From Bacteroidales bacterium (GTDB lineage: Bacteria; Bacteroidota; Bacteroidia; Bacteroidales; FEN-979): a stretch of DNA of 53,142 nt. The position numbers and the translations under genes were made by a program. The stretch covers positions 1 through 53,142 of the forward strand of contig JAUXWT010000004.1 in NCBI GenBank assembly GCA_030681475.1, written 5' to 3'. Below the pieces are notes generated by a model. It was not told the DNA's origin and ran no database searches. It worked only from the letters and a program-made list of their open reading frames with translations. Shown piece by piece: positions 24,518-33,958 of this stretch (positions are counted from its first letter, which is position 1; every line of letters starts with the position of its first letter).

Positions 24518-24603
24518 AGCCGGATAAGTGGCTGAGAATGTTAATAAAACGTTAAATTTGGTTAATGATAAGTTAATCTTGTACGTTGGCCATTTCCTTT
24601 CCT

Positions 24604-24611
24604 TAATTTTG
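24604..24611 (+). promoter_or_regulatory. -7 box of the histidine kinase gene
   Basis: TAATTTTG lies only four bases before the ATG at 24616. Since Bacteroidota transcripts usually start a few bases after this box, the mRNA would be leaderless or nearly so. Confidence 0.45.
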
Positions 24612-24615
24612 CAAT

Positions 24616-26514
24616 ATGAACAAAAGAATATTATACATTCTGATCGCGGGCATCTGTATTTCGTTGATTGGTGTCATTGCGGTACAATTCTTTTGGATCC
24701 GAAACGCTATCCAGGTCAAAGAGGCACAGTTTGCACGCAGTGTCAACGATGCGCTTGGCAGTGTAGTGAGCAAAATTGAAGCGCGTGAAAATATGTCGTT
24801 CATCAGCCGGAACTATGAAGGTGACAGTATCATGCGAATTGTTCAGGCTTTCACCAGGGATACAAACACTTCCGTTAAAAACAGGCTTGATTCGCTGCTC
24901 CTGATGAACGAGTTACCTGTGACAAAAAATATTTCGACACCTCCATCCCGACCTACGGCAACTCCACCACGCGATCGCCAACCTGGCGGTGTTATTCACT
25001 ATTCCTATCAGTATAATGTATTTCCCGTTCAGCATGGGCAGGATTCGGTCAACGTGCAGTTGGATGGATTTTTCAGCGAGTTGCAGTTCGTGGAACAGGA
25101 AGTGATGAATTTTGAATGGGATGACCAACTGGCCCGGCTTGACTCGATGGTAAACCTGAATTCTCCTCATTCCCGATTCGAATTCGAGGGTCAACCCATT
25201 GGACCTGAAAATTTTGATGCAGGTGAAATCCTCATTGAAACACCAACTATTTCAGGTCCCCGATTTCTCCGGTACAGGGTACCGCAATTCTCACAAAATG
25301 TCCCTTTTCAGCGTCGGCGACAGGAAAACCGGAACAAACAAAAGAAAAGGGAAACCAACATACAGAAACTAGATAACAAGGCGCGAAAGATCCAGGAGGT
25401 GATCAAACAGATGGCCATTGCACTTGAAACCAAACCTGCACCGATCCAACAACGTATCAACAAAAAAAGTCTACAGGCCGCACTCAGCAAATCATTTAAA
25501 GATAAAGGAATTGACCTTCCTTTTGAATTTGCCGTATTCTCACCTTCCAGCGACAGCAACCATATCCCTATCCGGTCGGCCGATTTTCAATGTGATTACG
25601 AAAAATCCGGGCACCGGATTTCGCTCTTCCCGAATGACCTGTTTCAGAAACCTGATATGTTGCTTGTTTTTTTTCCGGGCCAGAAATCTCAGGTATTAAG
25701 ATCGCTTTCATGGTTATTTATTGGTTCCATTCTGTTCACATTGGTTATAATGCTTTCTTCGGGGGGCAGTATAATTGTCATGATCCGTCAGAAGAAAATA
25801 TCAGACATTAAGACTGATTTTATCAACAACATGACCCATGAGTTTAAAACACCAATTGCAACCATCTCAATTGCAGCCGATTCTATCACTAATTCCAAGG
25901 TTATCTCTGAACCTGAAACGATAAAAAATTTCACACGAATTATCAAGGAGGAGAATAACCGCATGAATACCCGTGTGGAGCAAGTACTTCAGATGGCGCT
26001 CCTGGACAGCCGTGATTTTAAACTCCGCCCGGAGTTAACAGACATGAATCATCTGATTGAGAAGACTGTCGAGCATTACCGGTTGCAAATTGAACAACGG
26101 GAAGGTTTTATCACCACCAGGCTTGATGCCGGACATTCAGTGGCATATGCCGACGTTGACCATATGCGTAATGTACTGTTGAATTTACTGGATAACGCAA
26201 ATAAATACTCGATCATCAGGCCTGAAATAGAAGTGTTTTCTTTCAACAGGTCAGGGAGTTACACCTTTGGCATTCAGGATAAAGGTGTTGGCATGAGCCA
26301 GGAAGCCCAGCGGAAGGTATTTGACAAGTTTTTCAGAGTAACATCCGGCAATATTCACAACATCAAAGGATTCGGACTTGGGCTTAGTTATGTTAAAGCC
26401 ATCGTTCTGGCTCATCATGGCAACATTCGCATACAAAGTGAATTGGGTAAAGGCAGCAGGTTTGAGATCAGTTTACCTGGTGTTCCACAGCAGGAACAAG
26501 GACAATTGAGTTAA
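24616..26514 (+). CDS. Sensor histidine kinase (RprX-like)
   Basis: 632 aa. One N-terminal membrane helix (about 5-28), a long periplasmic domain (about 30-360) with a Pro-rich segment and a basic coiled-coil-like stretch near 230-270, a second helix (about 370-392), HisKA with the phospho-acceptor in MTHEFKTP, and a HATPase domain (N box NLLDNANKY, then DKGVGM and GFGLGLSYV). It pairs with the response regulator 21 bases downstream. The layout resembles RprX of Bacteroides. The signal sensed cannot be told. Confidence 0.88.
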   Translation: MNKRILYILIAGICISLIGVIAVQFFWIRNAIQVKEAQFARSVNDALGSVVSKIEARENMSFISRNYEGDSIMRIVQAFTRDTNTSVKNRLDSLLLMNELPVTKNISTPPSRPTATPPRDRQPGGVIHYSYQYNVFPVQHGQDSVNVQLDGFFSELQFVEQEVMNFEWDDQLARLDSMVNLNSPHSRFEFEGQPIGPENFDAGEILIETPTISGPRFLRYRVPQFSQNVPFQRRRQENRNKQKKRETNIQKLDNKARKIQEVIKQMAIALETKPAPIQQRINKKSLQAALSKSFKDKGIDLPFEFAVFSPSSDSNHIPIRSADFQCDYEKSGHRISLFPNDLFQKPDMLLVFFPGQKSQVLRSLSWLFIGSILFTLVIMLSSGGSIIVMIRQKKISDIKTDFINNMTHEFKTPIATISIAADSITNSKVISEPETIKNFTRIIKEENNRMNTRVEQVLQMALLDSRDFKLRPELTDMNHLIEKTVEHYRLQIEQREGFITTRLDAGHSVAYADVDHMRNVLLNLLDNANKYSIIRPEIEVFSFNRSGSYTFGIQDKGVGMSQEAQRKVFDKFFRVTSGNIHNIKGFGLGLSYVKAIVLAHHGNIRIQSELGKGSRFEISLPGVPQQEQGQLS

Positions 26515-26535
26515 ATATATAGAATGGAGGAGTTG

Positions 26536-27231
26536 ATGAATCAAAAAATAAAAATATTACTGGTCGAAGATGATCCTAATTTTGGATCCATCATGAAGTC
26601 ATATCTCGAGTTGAATGATTATAATGTAACCTTGAAAGCCGACGGCAGACAAGGCTTAGCTGCATTCAGGTCAGAAATGTTTGATATCTGCATACTGGAT
26701 GTGATGATGCCTGAAATGGATGGCTTTACGCTGGCCAGGGAGATCAGAAAGACGAATCAGGAGACACCATTTATCTTTTTGACAGCCAAATCATTGAAAG
26801 AAGACATCCTCGAAGGGTTTAAAACGGGTGCCGATGATTACGTTACCAAGCCATTTGACTCGGAGGTATTGCTTTTTAAATTACACGCGATCCTTAAACG
26901 TAAAATTCAGCGATCGGAGAATGATTCATTCGTCAATGAAATGAAAGTCGGGAAATTTTTGTTTAATTACAACCTGCGCACCTTGGCGCACGATAAAATC
27001 ACACAACAACTTTCGCCAAAGGAGGCGAACCTGCTCAAAATGTTGTGCACTGCCAAGGATGGGATATTGCTGAGAAAAGATGCCCTGGAAAAAATATGGG
27101 GAAATGACAATTACTTCAATGGCCGAAGCATGGATGTCTTCATTGCCCGACTACGCAAATGCCTTAAGTCCGATCCAACCATCGAAATTGCCAATATCCA
27201 TGGCAATGGGTTCAGGATCATATTTAGTTAA
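26536..27231 (+). CDS. OmpR-family response regulator (RprY-like)
   Basis: About 231 aa. A receiver domain (LLVEDDPN, phospho-acceptor Asp in CILDVMMP, Lys in VTKPFD) is followed by a winged-helix output domain (SPKEANLLKMLC; DVFIARLRKCL; IHGNGFRI). ATG at 26536 is chosen because GGAGGAG lies directly before it; an ATG at 26524 overlaps that ribosome site. It is cognate to the upstream kinase. Confidence 0.9.
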   Translation: MNQKIKILLVEDDPNFGSIMKSYLELNDYNVTLKADGRQGLAAFRSEMFDICILDVMMPEMDGFTLAREIRKTNQETPFIFLTAKSLKEDILEGFKTGADDYVTKPFDSEVLLFKLHAILKRKIQRSENDSFVNEMKVGKFLFNYNLRTLAHDKITQQLSPKEANLLKMLCTAKDGILLRKDALEKIWGNDNYFNGRSMDVFIARLRKCLKSDPTIEIANIHGNGFRIIFS

Positions 27232-27457
27232 CCTTCTTCCCTCCCACTAACCTCAATTTTTATTCCCCTTTACCCCTCACTTTTTCTAAAAGAAGATTAT
27301 GGGACGGAGCATCCGTCCTTATGGGAATGGTGGATCTAAGCCGATCGTTTTGTTGATAAAGGTATCTGATGAGAGAATAGGAATGAAGAAATTGAAAATT
27401 TACTGTTAAAAACTAACAGGTGATGTAATAATATCGTCTTTTCTGCTTAAATTTGGC

Positions 27458-27720
27458 GTGAAATATCAATTTGTCAACACTGAATATTCTTTTTCGAGGA
27501 TGAACATGTTGTCAGATACGGGGATTGGCGTGAATCTGGCTGAAATTGAAAAAATATTTGACGATTTTATGTTGATAAAGAGCGATAAAACTAAAGATAT
27601 ATCAGGAAGCGGACTTGGACTCTCCTTCATTAAAAAATTGATTTGCAATTACAATGGGACAGTCGAAGTAAGCATAATTCCTGCCACTGTCATATTTTTA
27701 ACATCAGTCTTCCAATTGAC
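27458..27720 (+). pseudogene. Remnant of a histidine kinase ATPase domain
   Basis: A short frame encodes SDTGIGVNLAEIEKIFDDF and then GSGLGLSFIKKLI, the G1 and G2 boxes of a HATPase domain. The N box, HisKA and sensor parts are absent, and the end diverges from the usual kinase tail. It lies in the 490-base space between the response regulator and rex, so it is probably a decayed second kinase or duplication relic. Confidence 0.6.
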
Positions 27721-27725
27721 AAGCC

Positions 27726-28367
27726 ATGTTTATAAAAAATTTACCACATAAAACTGTCGAGCGGTTAAGCCAGTACCGCCGTGCATTGTTAATGATCCTT
27801 TCAAAAGAGAAGACCTATGTCTTCTCACATGAAATCGCCCAGATGCTTCATATTACCCCTGTTCAGGTGCGACGCGATCTGATGCTGATCGGGTATTCAG
27901 GGAACCTGCGCAAAGGATATGACATCAAGGAACTCATTGAGCTGATAGGGAAAATCATTGATTCTGACCGCGGACAGCGTGTCGCCGTAGTCGGACTGGG
28001 CAATTTAGGGAAGGCGATCATCAGCTACTTCAAAGGTAAACGATCAAAACTGGCGATCATTGCCGCGTTTGATGTCAATCCCGAAAAAATAAACAGGGTC
28101 TATGATGGGGTGGCGTGTCATCACATCAGCCATATGAGCGATATCATCAAACAACATAATATCTCCATTGGTATCATTGCAGTTCCTGCCGAACAGGCCC
28201 CGGATATCGCTGAAGCCATGGTGGATGCAGGGATAAAAGGCATCCTGAATTTTACGCCTAAACCTTTGAATGTATCTCCATTCGTTTACCTTGAGGAATA
28301 TGACATGATCACATCGCTGGAAAAGGTCGCCTTTTTCGCAAAAAAGAATGATGAACGATTTAAGTAG
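27726..28367 (+). CDS. rex: Redox-sensing transcriptional repressor Rex
   Basis: 213 aa, normal length. An N-terminal winged helix (RLSQYRRALLMIL ... ITPVQVRRDLMLIGYSG) is followed by a Rossmann NAD(H) domain (VAVVGLGNLGKAI) and the family segment GIKGILNFTP. Rex represses fermentative and hydrogenase genes while NAD+ is high and leaves DNA when NADH rises. The palindromes at 603, 6243, 7346 and 19405 match the clostridial form of its site. No such site lies before rex itself. ribF follows after ten bases. Confidence 0.93.
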   Translation: MFIKNLPHKTVERLSQYRRALLMILSKEKTYVFSHEIAQMLHITPVQVRRDLMLIGYSGNLRKGYDIKELIELIGKIIDSDRGQRVAVVGLGNLGKAIISYFKGKRSKLAIIAAFDVNPEKINRVYDGVACHHISHMSDIIKQHNISIGIIAVPAEQAPDIAEAMVDAGIKGILNFTPKPLNVSPFVYLEEYDMITSLEKVAFFAKKNDERFK

Positions 28368-28377
28368 CAGGAACTAA

Positions 28378-29307
28378 GTGAAAATTTTTTATGATTTTGA
28401 TCATGTTGATGAAATCCGTAATGCGGTTGTAACCACAGGGTCATTCGACGGTGTTCATATCGGACACAAAGTCATTCTGCAACGGCTTAAAAAACATGCA
28501 ACCGAAATTGGCGGGGAAACCGTTGTAATCACCTTCCATCCGCATCCCAGAAAAGTATTATACCCTGATACTGCCGGAAAAGAGCTGTTTCTGATCAATT
28601 CACAGCGGGAGAAGATCCATTTACTTCAAAAATCAGGGCTCGACAACCTGATCATCGTTGAATTTACACTCGACTTTTCCAGGATGACATCCATTGATTT
28701 TGTGAAGAATATCCTTCTGAACAAGCTTCATGCAAAGGTGATCATCGTCGGGTTTAATCATCATTTCGGGTACAACCGGGAAGGTGATAGCATGGAGCTT
28801 CGAAACCTTGGCAGTAAAAATGGATTTGAAGTGGTAGAGATCCCCGAGCAGGACATCCAAAACGAATCCGTAAGTTCGGCAAAAATCAGAAAAGCCATTC
28901 AGGACGGCGATATTCAAAAGGCGAACGCTTATCTTGATCATCAGTATATCATGATGGGATTGTTGCATAAAAGCAGCGCAACATTGGAAGAGATCGGCTT
29001 TCCGGGCTACACGCTGAGTGTTGAGGAGGACAGTAAACTGGTACCGCCCAACGGCGTTTATGCCGTGACGGTGATCGGAGATGATAGTATTTCACGCGCC
29101 ATGTGCTTTATCAGGAAAAATGAAGGAGCGCCCCTGGAAACCCTTGTAGAAGTTCATCTTTTAGAGAATTACGGCAGCATTGAAGGACAAACCGGAACCC
29201 TGCTTTTTCACAAAAGGATACGCGGAGAGCGGATTCTGACTACCCCGGGCGACTTAAAGAGGCAACTCACCATCGATCGAAATAAGGTGGATGAACTCCT
29301 TTTCTAG
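28378..29307 (+). CDS. ribF: Bifunctional riboflavin kinase/FMN adenylyltransferase
   Basis: 309 aa from a GTG start. The N-terminal nucleotidyltransferase domain is typical (TTGSFDGVHIGHK; ITFHPHPR; GFNHHFGYNREG; SSAKIRKAI). The C-terminal flavokinase domain is recognisable (GVYAV, Glu in EVHLLE, IRGE) but its usual GFPTAN motif reads GFPGYT, so kinase activity may be weak or lost. FAD supply is relevant to the many flavoproteins here, but the gene is a common housekeeping one. Confidence 0.88.
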   Translation: MKIFYDFDHVDEIRNAVVTTGSFDGVHIGHKVILQRLKKHATEIGGETVVITFHPHPRKVLYPDTAGKELFLINSQREKIHLLQKSGLDNLIIVEFTLDFSRMTSIDFVKNILLNKLHAKVIIVGFNHHFGYNREGDSMELRNLGSKNGFEVVEIPEQDIQNESVSSAKIRKAIQDGDIQKANAYLDHQYIMMGLLHKSSATLEEIGFPGYTLSVEEDSKLVPPNGVYAVTVIGDDSISRAMCFIRKNEGAPLETLVEVHLLENYGSIEGQTGTLLFHKRIRGERILTTPGDLKRQLTIDRNKVDELLF

Positions 29308-29336
29308 AAATGGCAAGGTAACCGAATTGTGAAATT

Positions 29337-30017
29337 ATGAAAATGCAGATTGATATTTTGACCTTGTTTCCTGAGATGTTTAACGGTCCTTTCAGCCATT
29401 CCATTTTAAAACGGGCACAGGCCAAGGGACATGCGGTCATTCATCTCCATAATATCCGTGACTGGTCTGAAAATAAACATAAAACGGTTGATGATTACCC
29501 GTATGGAGGCGGAGCCGGAATGGTCATGATGGTAGAACCGGTGGTAAAATGTATCGAAGAATTAAAATCCAAAACGACCTATGACGAGATCATCTACCTC
29601 AGTCCTGACGGGGAACTGCTTACCCAACGCATTGCCAACCAGCTATCGGTCAAACACAATCTGCTGATTCTTTGTGGTCATTATAAGGGAATTGACGAAC
29701 GCATCCGGACTCACTTCATCACACGCGAAATCTCAATTGGCGATTATGTAATGTCTGGCGGTGAGCTCGCGGCCATGATCCTGACAGATGCCATTGTGCG
29801 CATTATCCCGGGTGTTCTGAACGATGAAACATCAGCGCTTTCTGACTCTTTCCAGGACAATCTTTTATCTCCTCCGGTTTATACCCGCCCTTACGATTTC
29901 CGTGGCATACAGGTTCCCGACATTCTCCTTTCGGGCAATGACAAGGAGATTGCAAAATGGAAACATGAACAATCTCTGGAACGCACAAAAGCTCGGAGAC
30001 CAGAATTGCTGGAATAG
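29337..30017 (+). CDS. trmD: tRNA (guanine37-N1)-methyltransferase
   Basis: 226 aa. It starts with [13 protein letters not shown] and contains the SPOUT knot segments [25 protein letters not shown] and [13 protein letters not shown], all typical of TrmD. It methylates G37 of tRNAs using S-adenosylmethionine. It follows ribF closely and is probably co-transcribed with it. Confidence 0.95.
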   Translation: MKMQIDILTLFPEMFNGPFSHSILKRAQAKGHAVIHLHNIRDWSENKHKTVDDYPYGGGAGMVMMVEPVVKCIEELKSKTTYDEIIYLSPDGELLTQRIANQLSVKHNLLILCGHYKGIDERIRTHFITREISIGDYVMSGGELAAMILTDAIVRIIPGVLNDETSALSDSFQDNLLSPPVYTRPYDFRGIQVPDILLSGNDKEIAKWKHEQSLERTKARRPELLE

Positions 30018-30031
30018 TGACATTTTTCTGT

Positions 30032-30039
30032 TATTTTTG
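30032..30039 (+). promoter_or_regulatory. -7 box of the ketosynthase operon
   Basis: TATTTTTG, a full TAnnTTTG match, 24 bases before the ATG at 30064. No convincing -33 TTTG is seen. Confidence 0.45.
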
Positions 30040-30063
30040 CACGGAAATTGATACCTGAACTTA

Positions 30064-31281
30064 ATGCCAAAACGCGTCTTTATAACCGGCATCGGCATCA
30101 TCTGTGCCATTGGAAACAATGTTAACGAAACCCTGCACTCGCTCCTGGCCGAGCAATCGGGGATTGGAGAAATTACTCTTTTCAAAACCGTACACAAAGG
30201 CGTTATTCCGATGGCCGAAGTGAAGTTGAGCACGGAATCATTACTGGAAGAATCGGGACATGGAGGTAACAGGAGCTTCACCCGCACTGCCTTGCTTGGG
30301 ATGAAAGCGGCCAGGGAAGCGATGGTATCTGCAGGGATCCACGATGTGCAACAATATAAAACCGGGCTGGTCTCTGCAACTACAGTTGGCGGGATGGAAC
30401 GAAGTGAAGATTTTTATGCATCCTTTCTCGCCGATCCCGGAAAGGGCAGGTTGATCAATATCGTGAACCATGATTGCGGAGACAGTACCGAACGCATCGC
30501 AGTCAGTCTCGGTATCAGCGACTTTGTCACCACGATCAGCACTGCTTGTTCATCGTCGGTTAATGCGCTTATGCTCGGTGCGAACCTGATCAAAACAGGG
30601 CAGTTGGACCGAGTGGTTGTGGGGGGTGCAGATTCGGTAACCAAATTCACCCTTAATGGATTCAACACCCTGATGATCCTGGATAAAACTGGATGCCATC
30701 CGTTTGATGAAAACCGCGCCGGTCTTACGCTGGGTGAGGGCGCTGCCTTTTTGGTCCTTGAATCGGAAGACGTAGTTTTAAAAGAACAGAAGAAAATCCT
30801 TGCAGAAGTTTCAGGCTATGGCAATGCCAATGATGCTTTTCATCAAACAGCATCCTCCCCAGATGGCGCCGGAGCATACCTTGCCATGTCCAAAGCCTTG
30901 AAGATGAGCGGCCTTCAGCCGGGTGAGATCGATTACATCAACGTTCATGGCACAGGCACCCAAAACAATGACCTTTCAGAGGGAGTAGCCATAGAAAGGA
31001 TCTTTGGGGATCATGTACCTCCATTCAGTTCTACGAAAGGTTTTACCGGCCATACGCTTGGCGCGGCAGGGGCTGTGGAAGCGGTGATATCGGTACTGGC
31101 TATTCAAAACCAGGTGATCTTTCCCAACCTGGGTTTTACGACTCCGATGAAGGAACTACAAATACAACCAATCAATAAATTGACGAATAATGTTGAAATT
31201 AAAAATGTGTTATCTAATTCGTTTGGATTCGGGGGGAATAATTCGACAGTTATATTGGCAGGGATGGGAAGTGACAAATGA
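30064..31281 (+). CDS. Beta-ketoacyl-ACP synthase (KAS II/FabF family)
   Basis: 405 aa. The catalytic triad is intact: Cys162 in STACSSS, His295 in HGTGTQ and His330 in GHTLGAAG. It should perform decarboxylative Claisen condensation on ACP-bound substrates. It heads an overlapping set of five genes that also includes a Cys-less ketosynthase, a deacetylase and LolA, suggesting a specialised polyene or lipid pathway rather than housekeeping fatty-acid synthesis. The stop lies inside a heptamer repeat. Confidence 0.88.
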   Translation: MPKRVFITGIGIICAIGNNVNETLHSLLAEQSGIGEITLFKTVHKGVIPMAEVKLSTESLLEESGHGGNRSFTRTALLGMKAAREAMVSAGIHDVQQYKTGLVSATTVGGMERSEDFYASFLADPGKGRLINIVNHDCGDSTERIAVSLGISDFVTTISTACSSSVNALMLGANLIKTGQLDRVVVGGADSVTKFTLNGFNTLMILDKTGCHPFDENRAGLTLGEGAAFLVLESEDVVLKEQKKILAEVSGYGNANDAFHQTASSPDGAGAYLAMSKALKMSGLQPGEIDYINVHGTGTQNNDLSEGVAIERIFGDHVPPFSSTKGFTGHTLGAAGAVEAVISVLAIQNQVIFPNLGFTTPMKELQIQPINKLTNNVEIKNVLSNSFGFGGNNSTVILAGMGSDK

Positions 31282-31313
31282 CAAGTGACAAATGACAAGT
31301 GACAAGTGACAAA
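31272..31313 (+). repeat. Heptamer repeat TGACAAR, six units
   Basis: Six tandem units alternating TGACAAA and TGACAAG span the end of one ketosynthase gene and the start of the next. The TGA stop of the first gene lies in the second unit and the ATG of the next gene is formed at the end of the last unit. Slippage would change the intercistronic spacing by seven bases. Confidence 0.85.
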
Positions 31314-32449
31314 TGAGTGATTCTTCTATCTATATAAACGGTTTGGGAAATGTTTCACCGCAGAAAACGTTTGAAAACAACAATTTTCTGGGTGATCCTA
31401 TTTCTTGTGAGAGTAACCGGCTGAAGTGTATCGAACCGGTATACAAGGACTTCATTCCTGCAGAAATGATCCGCAGGATGGGCAGGATCATTAAAATGGG
31501 TGTAGCTGCATCGAAATTGTGTTTGAGTGATGCCGGTAGCAGCCCTGAAGCAGGTAACATGAGAAAGATCATACCCGATGCGATCATCACAGGAACCGGT
31601 TTGGGATGTCTTGAGGATACCGAGAAGTTCCTCACCTCAATGATCAAAAACGACGAGGAGTTCCTTACACCCACTTCGTTTATCCAGAGCACCCACAACA
31701 CGGTAGCGGGTCAGATCGCCTTGCTCCTCGGATGTCATGGTTATAATTTCACCTATGTTCACCGCGGAATATCATTTGAAAGCGCACTCATCGACGCCAT
31801 TACGCAGATGAAGATGGGAGAATTAACGAATGTGCTTGTTGGCGGCTCCGATGAATTAACCGCCAACTCATTTACCATTACTTCCCGGCTGGGTTTTTGG
31901 AAGCAAAAACCCGTTGAGACGATTCACTTGCTGGATGACCTGCAACGTGGGACAATCGCCGGTGAAGGAGCTGCATTTTTTTTCCTGGACAACAAAAAAT
32001 CCAATCATACTTATGCCAGGTTAAGCGCCGTGACGACCTTTCTTAAACCGGCGTCGGTTCTGAAGTTGAGTGAGCGGTTACATGAATTTCTATCTGCTGC
32101 CGGACTGAATGTCAGCGATATCGGCCTTGTCATCCTTGGATTGAATGGAGATCCACGAACCGACAGGATTTACCATCACCTTGCTAAAAAGGATCTGACG
32201 GGCATCCCGCTTGCTTATTTCAAGCATTTATGCGGTGAATACCACACTGCTTCGGCTTTTGCCACATGGCTTGCTGCGATGGTATTAAAAAAACAATCGG
32301 TTCCGGAAGCGATAAAGGTTCAACGGTTATCCGGACAGGAGCCGGCCGGTGTTAAAAAAAACCAATCTGCAGGACTTGAGCATGTGCTCATTTACAACCA
32401 TTTCCGTGAAAACAACCATGCGTTTATTTTGTTAAGCCGCCCATCATGA
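31313..32449 (+). CDS. Ketosynthase-like protein without the active-site Cys (chain-length-factor type)
   Basis: 378 aa, with the thiolase-fold layout of the upstream KAS. The nucleophile segment (TACSSS in active enzymes) reads TYVHRGISFESAL, so the Cys is missing, and the His motifs are not preserved in standard form. This resembles chain-length factors that pair with an active KAS in polyketide and aryl-polyene pathways. Its likely role is as a heterodimer partner of the enzyme at 30064. It overlaps the next gene by four bases. Confidence 0.75.
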   Translation: MSDSSIYINGLGNVSPQKTFENNNFLGDPISCESNRLKCIEPVYKDFIPAEMIRRMGRIIKMGVAASKLCLSDAGSSPEAGNMRKIIPDAIITGTGLGCLEDTEKFLTSMIKNDEEFLTPTSFIQSTHNTVAGQIALLLGCHGYNFTYVHRGISFESALIDAITQMKMGELTNVLVGGSDELTANSFTITSRLGFWKQKPVETIHLLDDLQRGTIAGEGAAFFFLDNKKSNHTYARLSAVTTFLKPASVLKLSERLHEFLSAAGLNVSDIGLVILGLNGDPRTDRIYHHLAKKDLTGIPLAYFKHLCGEYHTASAFATWLAAMVLKKQSVPEAIKVQRLSGQEPAGVKKNQSAGLEHVLIYNHFRENNHAFILLSRPS

Positions 32450-33249
32450 TCACATTTCACCGATTTAACCTGTTGTTTTTCATCATGTTGCTGATGTTGA
32501 ATATATTGGGTCTTTTATTCGGCAAAACAACCACGGGATTTATTCAAACTCATGCCACCCTGTTCTACATCATATTGTTTGGCATTTATTTCGGGATCGT
32601 AATTGCCATGGCTTTCTTTCCATGTACCAATTTTTACCACCCGGTATTATGCAGCAGTAAGACGGATGAAAATTCAGTTTCCATCACGTTCGACGACGGG
32701 CCAGATCCGGTAAAAACTCCCCTGATCCTTAAGGCGCTTAAGAAACATGGAGCAAGCGCTGCCTTTTTCTGCATAGGTAAAAACATTGCAGGGAATGAGC
32801 ACCTGCTGAAGCAAATGAGTGAAGAAGGACATCTGATAGGAAACCATTCTTTCTCCCATTCCAACTTGTTTGATCTTTTTTCAGTCAAAAGAATGAGGCA
32901 GGAATTGGTAAAGACAGACAGCCTCATCAGCAAAATTACCGGGAAATCACCACTGTTTTTCCGTCCGCCTTTCGGCGTCATCAATCCACTGGTCAGCATC
33001 ACGTTGAAAAAATTTCCCATGCAGGTAATCTGCTGGAATATCCGTTCATTGGATACACTGAAGTTGGATCCGGTGAAAACAAAAAATAAAATATTAAGGC
33101 AGTTGCAACCGGGAGCGATCATCCTGTTGCACGATCACACTGAGTTTACCGAACATCATTTGGATGGTCTCCTGTCAGAGATACGGGATGCAGGATACAA
33201 TATCATACTTTTAGATAAACTGCTGAAATTACCGGCCTATGCAATATAG
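32446..33249 (+). CDS. Polysaccharide deacetylase-family protein (NodB domain)
   Basis: 267 aa. Two N-terminal membrane helices (about 5-25 and 35-55) are followed by a NodB domain: TFDDGPD (metal Asp), GNHSFSHSN (His-x3-His) and FFRPPFGV. Such proteins remove acetyl groups from sugars in carbohydrate polymers or lipids. Overlaps on both sides show it belongs to the ketosynthase operon. Confidence 0.85.
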   Translation: MITFHRFNLLFFIMLLMLNILGLLFGKTTTGFIQTHATLFYIILFGIYFGIVIAMAFFPCTNFYHPVLCSSKTDENSVSITFDDGPDPVKTPLILKALKKHGASAAFFCIGKNIAGNEHLLKQMSEEGHLIGNHSFSHSNLFDLFSVKRMRQELVKTDSLISKITGKSPLFFRPPFGVINPLVSITLKKFPMQVICWNIRSLDTLKLDPVKTKNKILRQLQPGAIILLHDHTEFTEHHLDGLLSEIRDAGYNIILLDKLLKLPAYAI

Positions 33250-33958
33250 AACCTCATTGGTAATACAGGTTGTTTCCGGGTTGATCCGATCAGGTTTCAG
33301 GAGATCAGGAAGACGTTTTATCCCAAAATATTTTATTATTGTTGTGCTGATATCATGGCTACCCGGCCAGTCAGCAGCGCAGAACAGGCCGATGGATGAA
33401 GCATCAATTGAATCGTTTAAGCGCCGTGTGAAGGACGTGGCAGACAATACAGGTACAATTTCATGTGACTTTTTACAGGAAAAAGAGATGAGCATGATCA
33501 AGGAAAAGATCATATCCAGGGGAAAATTCTATCTGAAGAAAGAAAAAATGCTCCGATGGGAATATATCCACCCCTTTTCTTATACAATCGTCATTAAGAA
33601 TGACCAGATATCCATCCGGGATGAGAATAAAGTGAACCATTTCAATATACAGTCAAACCCTGTTTTTTTAGAAATCAACCGCGTTATCCTGGGCAGCATC
33701 CAGGGAACTTTGCTCAACGACGATAAGAATTTCATGGCCACCTTTTTTGAGAATCCGACATCCTGGGTGGTAAAACTGCAAACACTTTCACCAAGACTGA
33801 AGGAGTCGTTGTCAGAAATCGTTATCTGGTTTGACCGCAAAGATTATACTATCAACAGGCTGGACATGAACGAACCGGCCGGCGATTTCACAAAGCTCGA
33901 GTTTTCATCCAAGAAACTTAACAAACCAATTGCCGATGAGATGTTTGTGTTGCATTAG
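33239..33958 (+). CDS. LolA-like outer-membrane lipoprotein carrier
   Basis: 239 aa. A basic N-terminus and a hydrophobic stretch (about 32-45, ending GQSAAQ) act as signal peptide; the rest has the LolA beta-sheet pattern (ISRGKFYLKKEKMLRWEY; VIWFDRKDYTINRL). Specialised LolA copies are regular members of aryl-polyene and resorcinol clusters in Bacteroidota. It overlaps the deacetylase by 11 bases and the next gene by 29. Confidence 0.8.
   Translation: MQYRTSLVIQVVSGLIRSGFRRSGRRFIPKYFIIVVLISWLPGQSAAQNRPMDEASIESFKRRVKDVADNTGTISCDFLQEKEMSMIKEKIISRGKFYLKKEKMLRWEYIHPFSYTIVIKNDQISIRDENKVNHFNIQSNPVFLEINRVILGSIQGTLLNDDKNFMATFFENPTSWVVKLQTLSPRLKESLSEIVIWFDRKDYTINRLDMNEPAGDFTKLEFSSKKLNKPIADEMFVLH

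Noticed and set aside
27403-27419. CTGTTA-AAAAC-TAACAG near rex as a possible fifth Rex site
   Set aside because: The arms are separated by one base less than in the other four sites, and no -7 box overlaps it, so autoregulation of rex is not supported.
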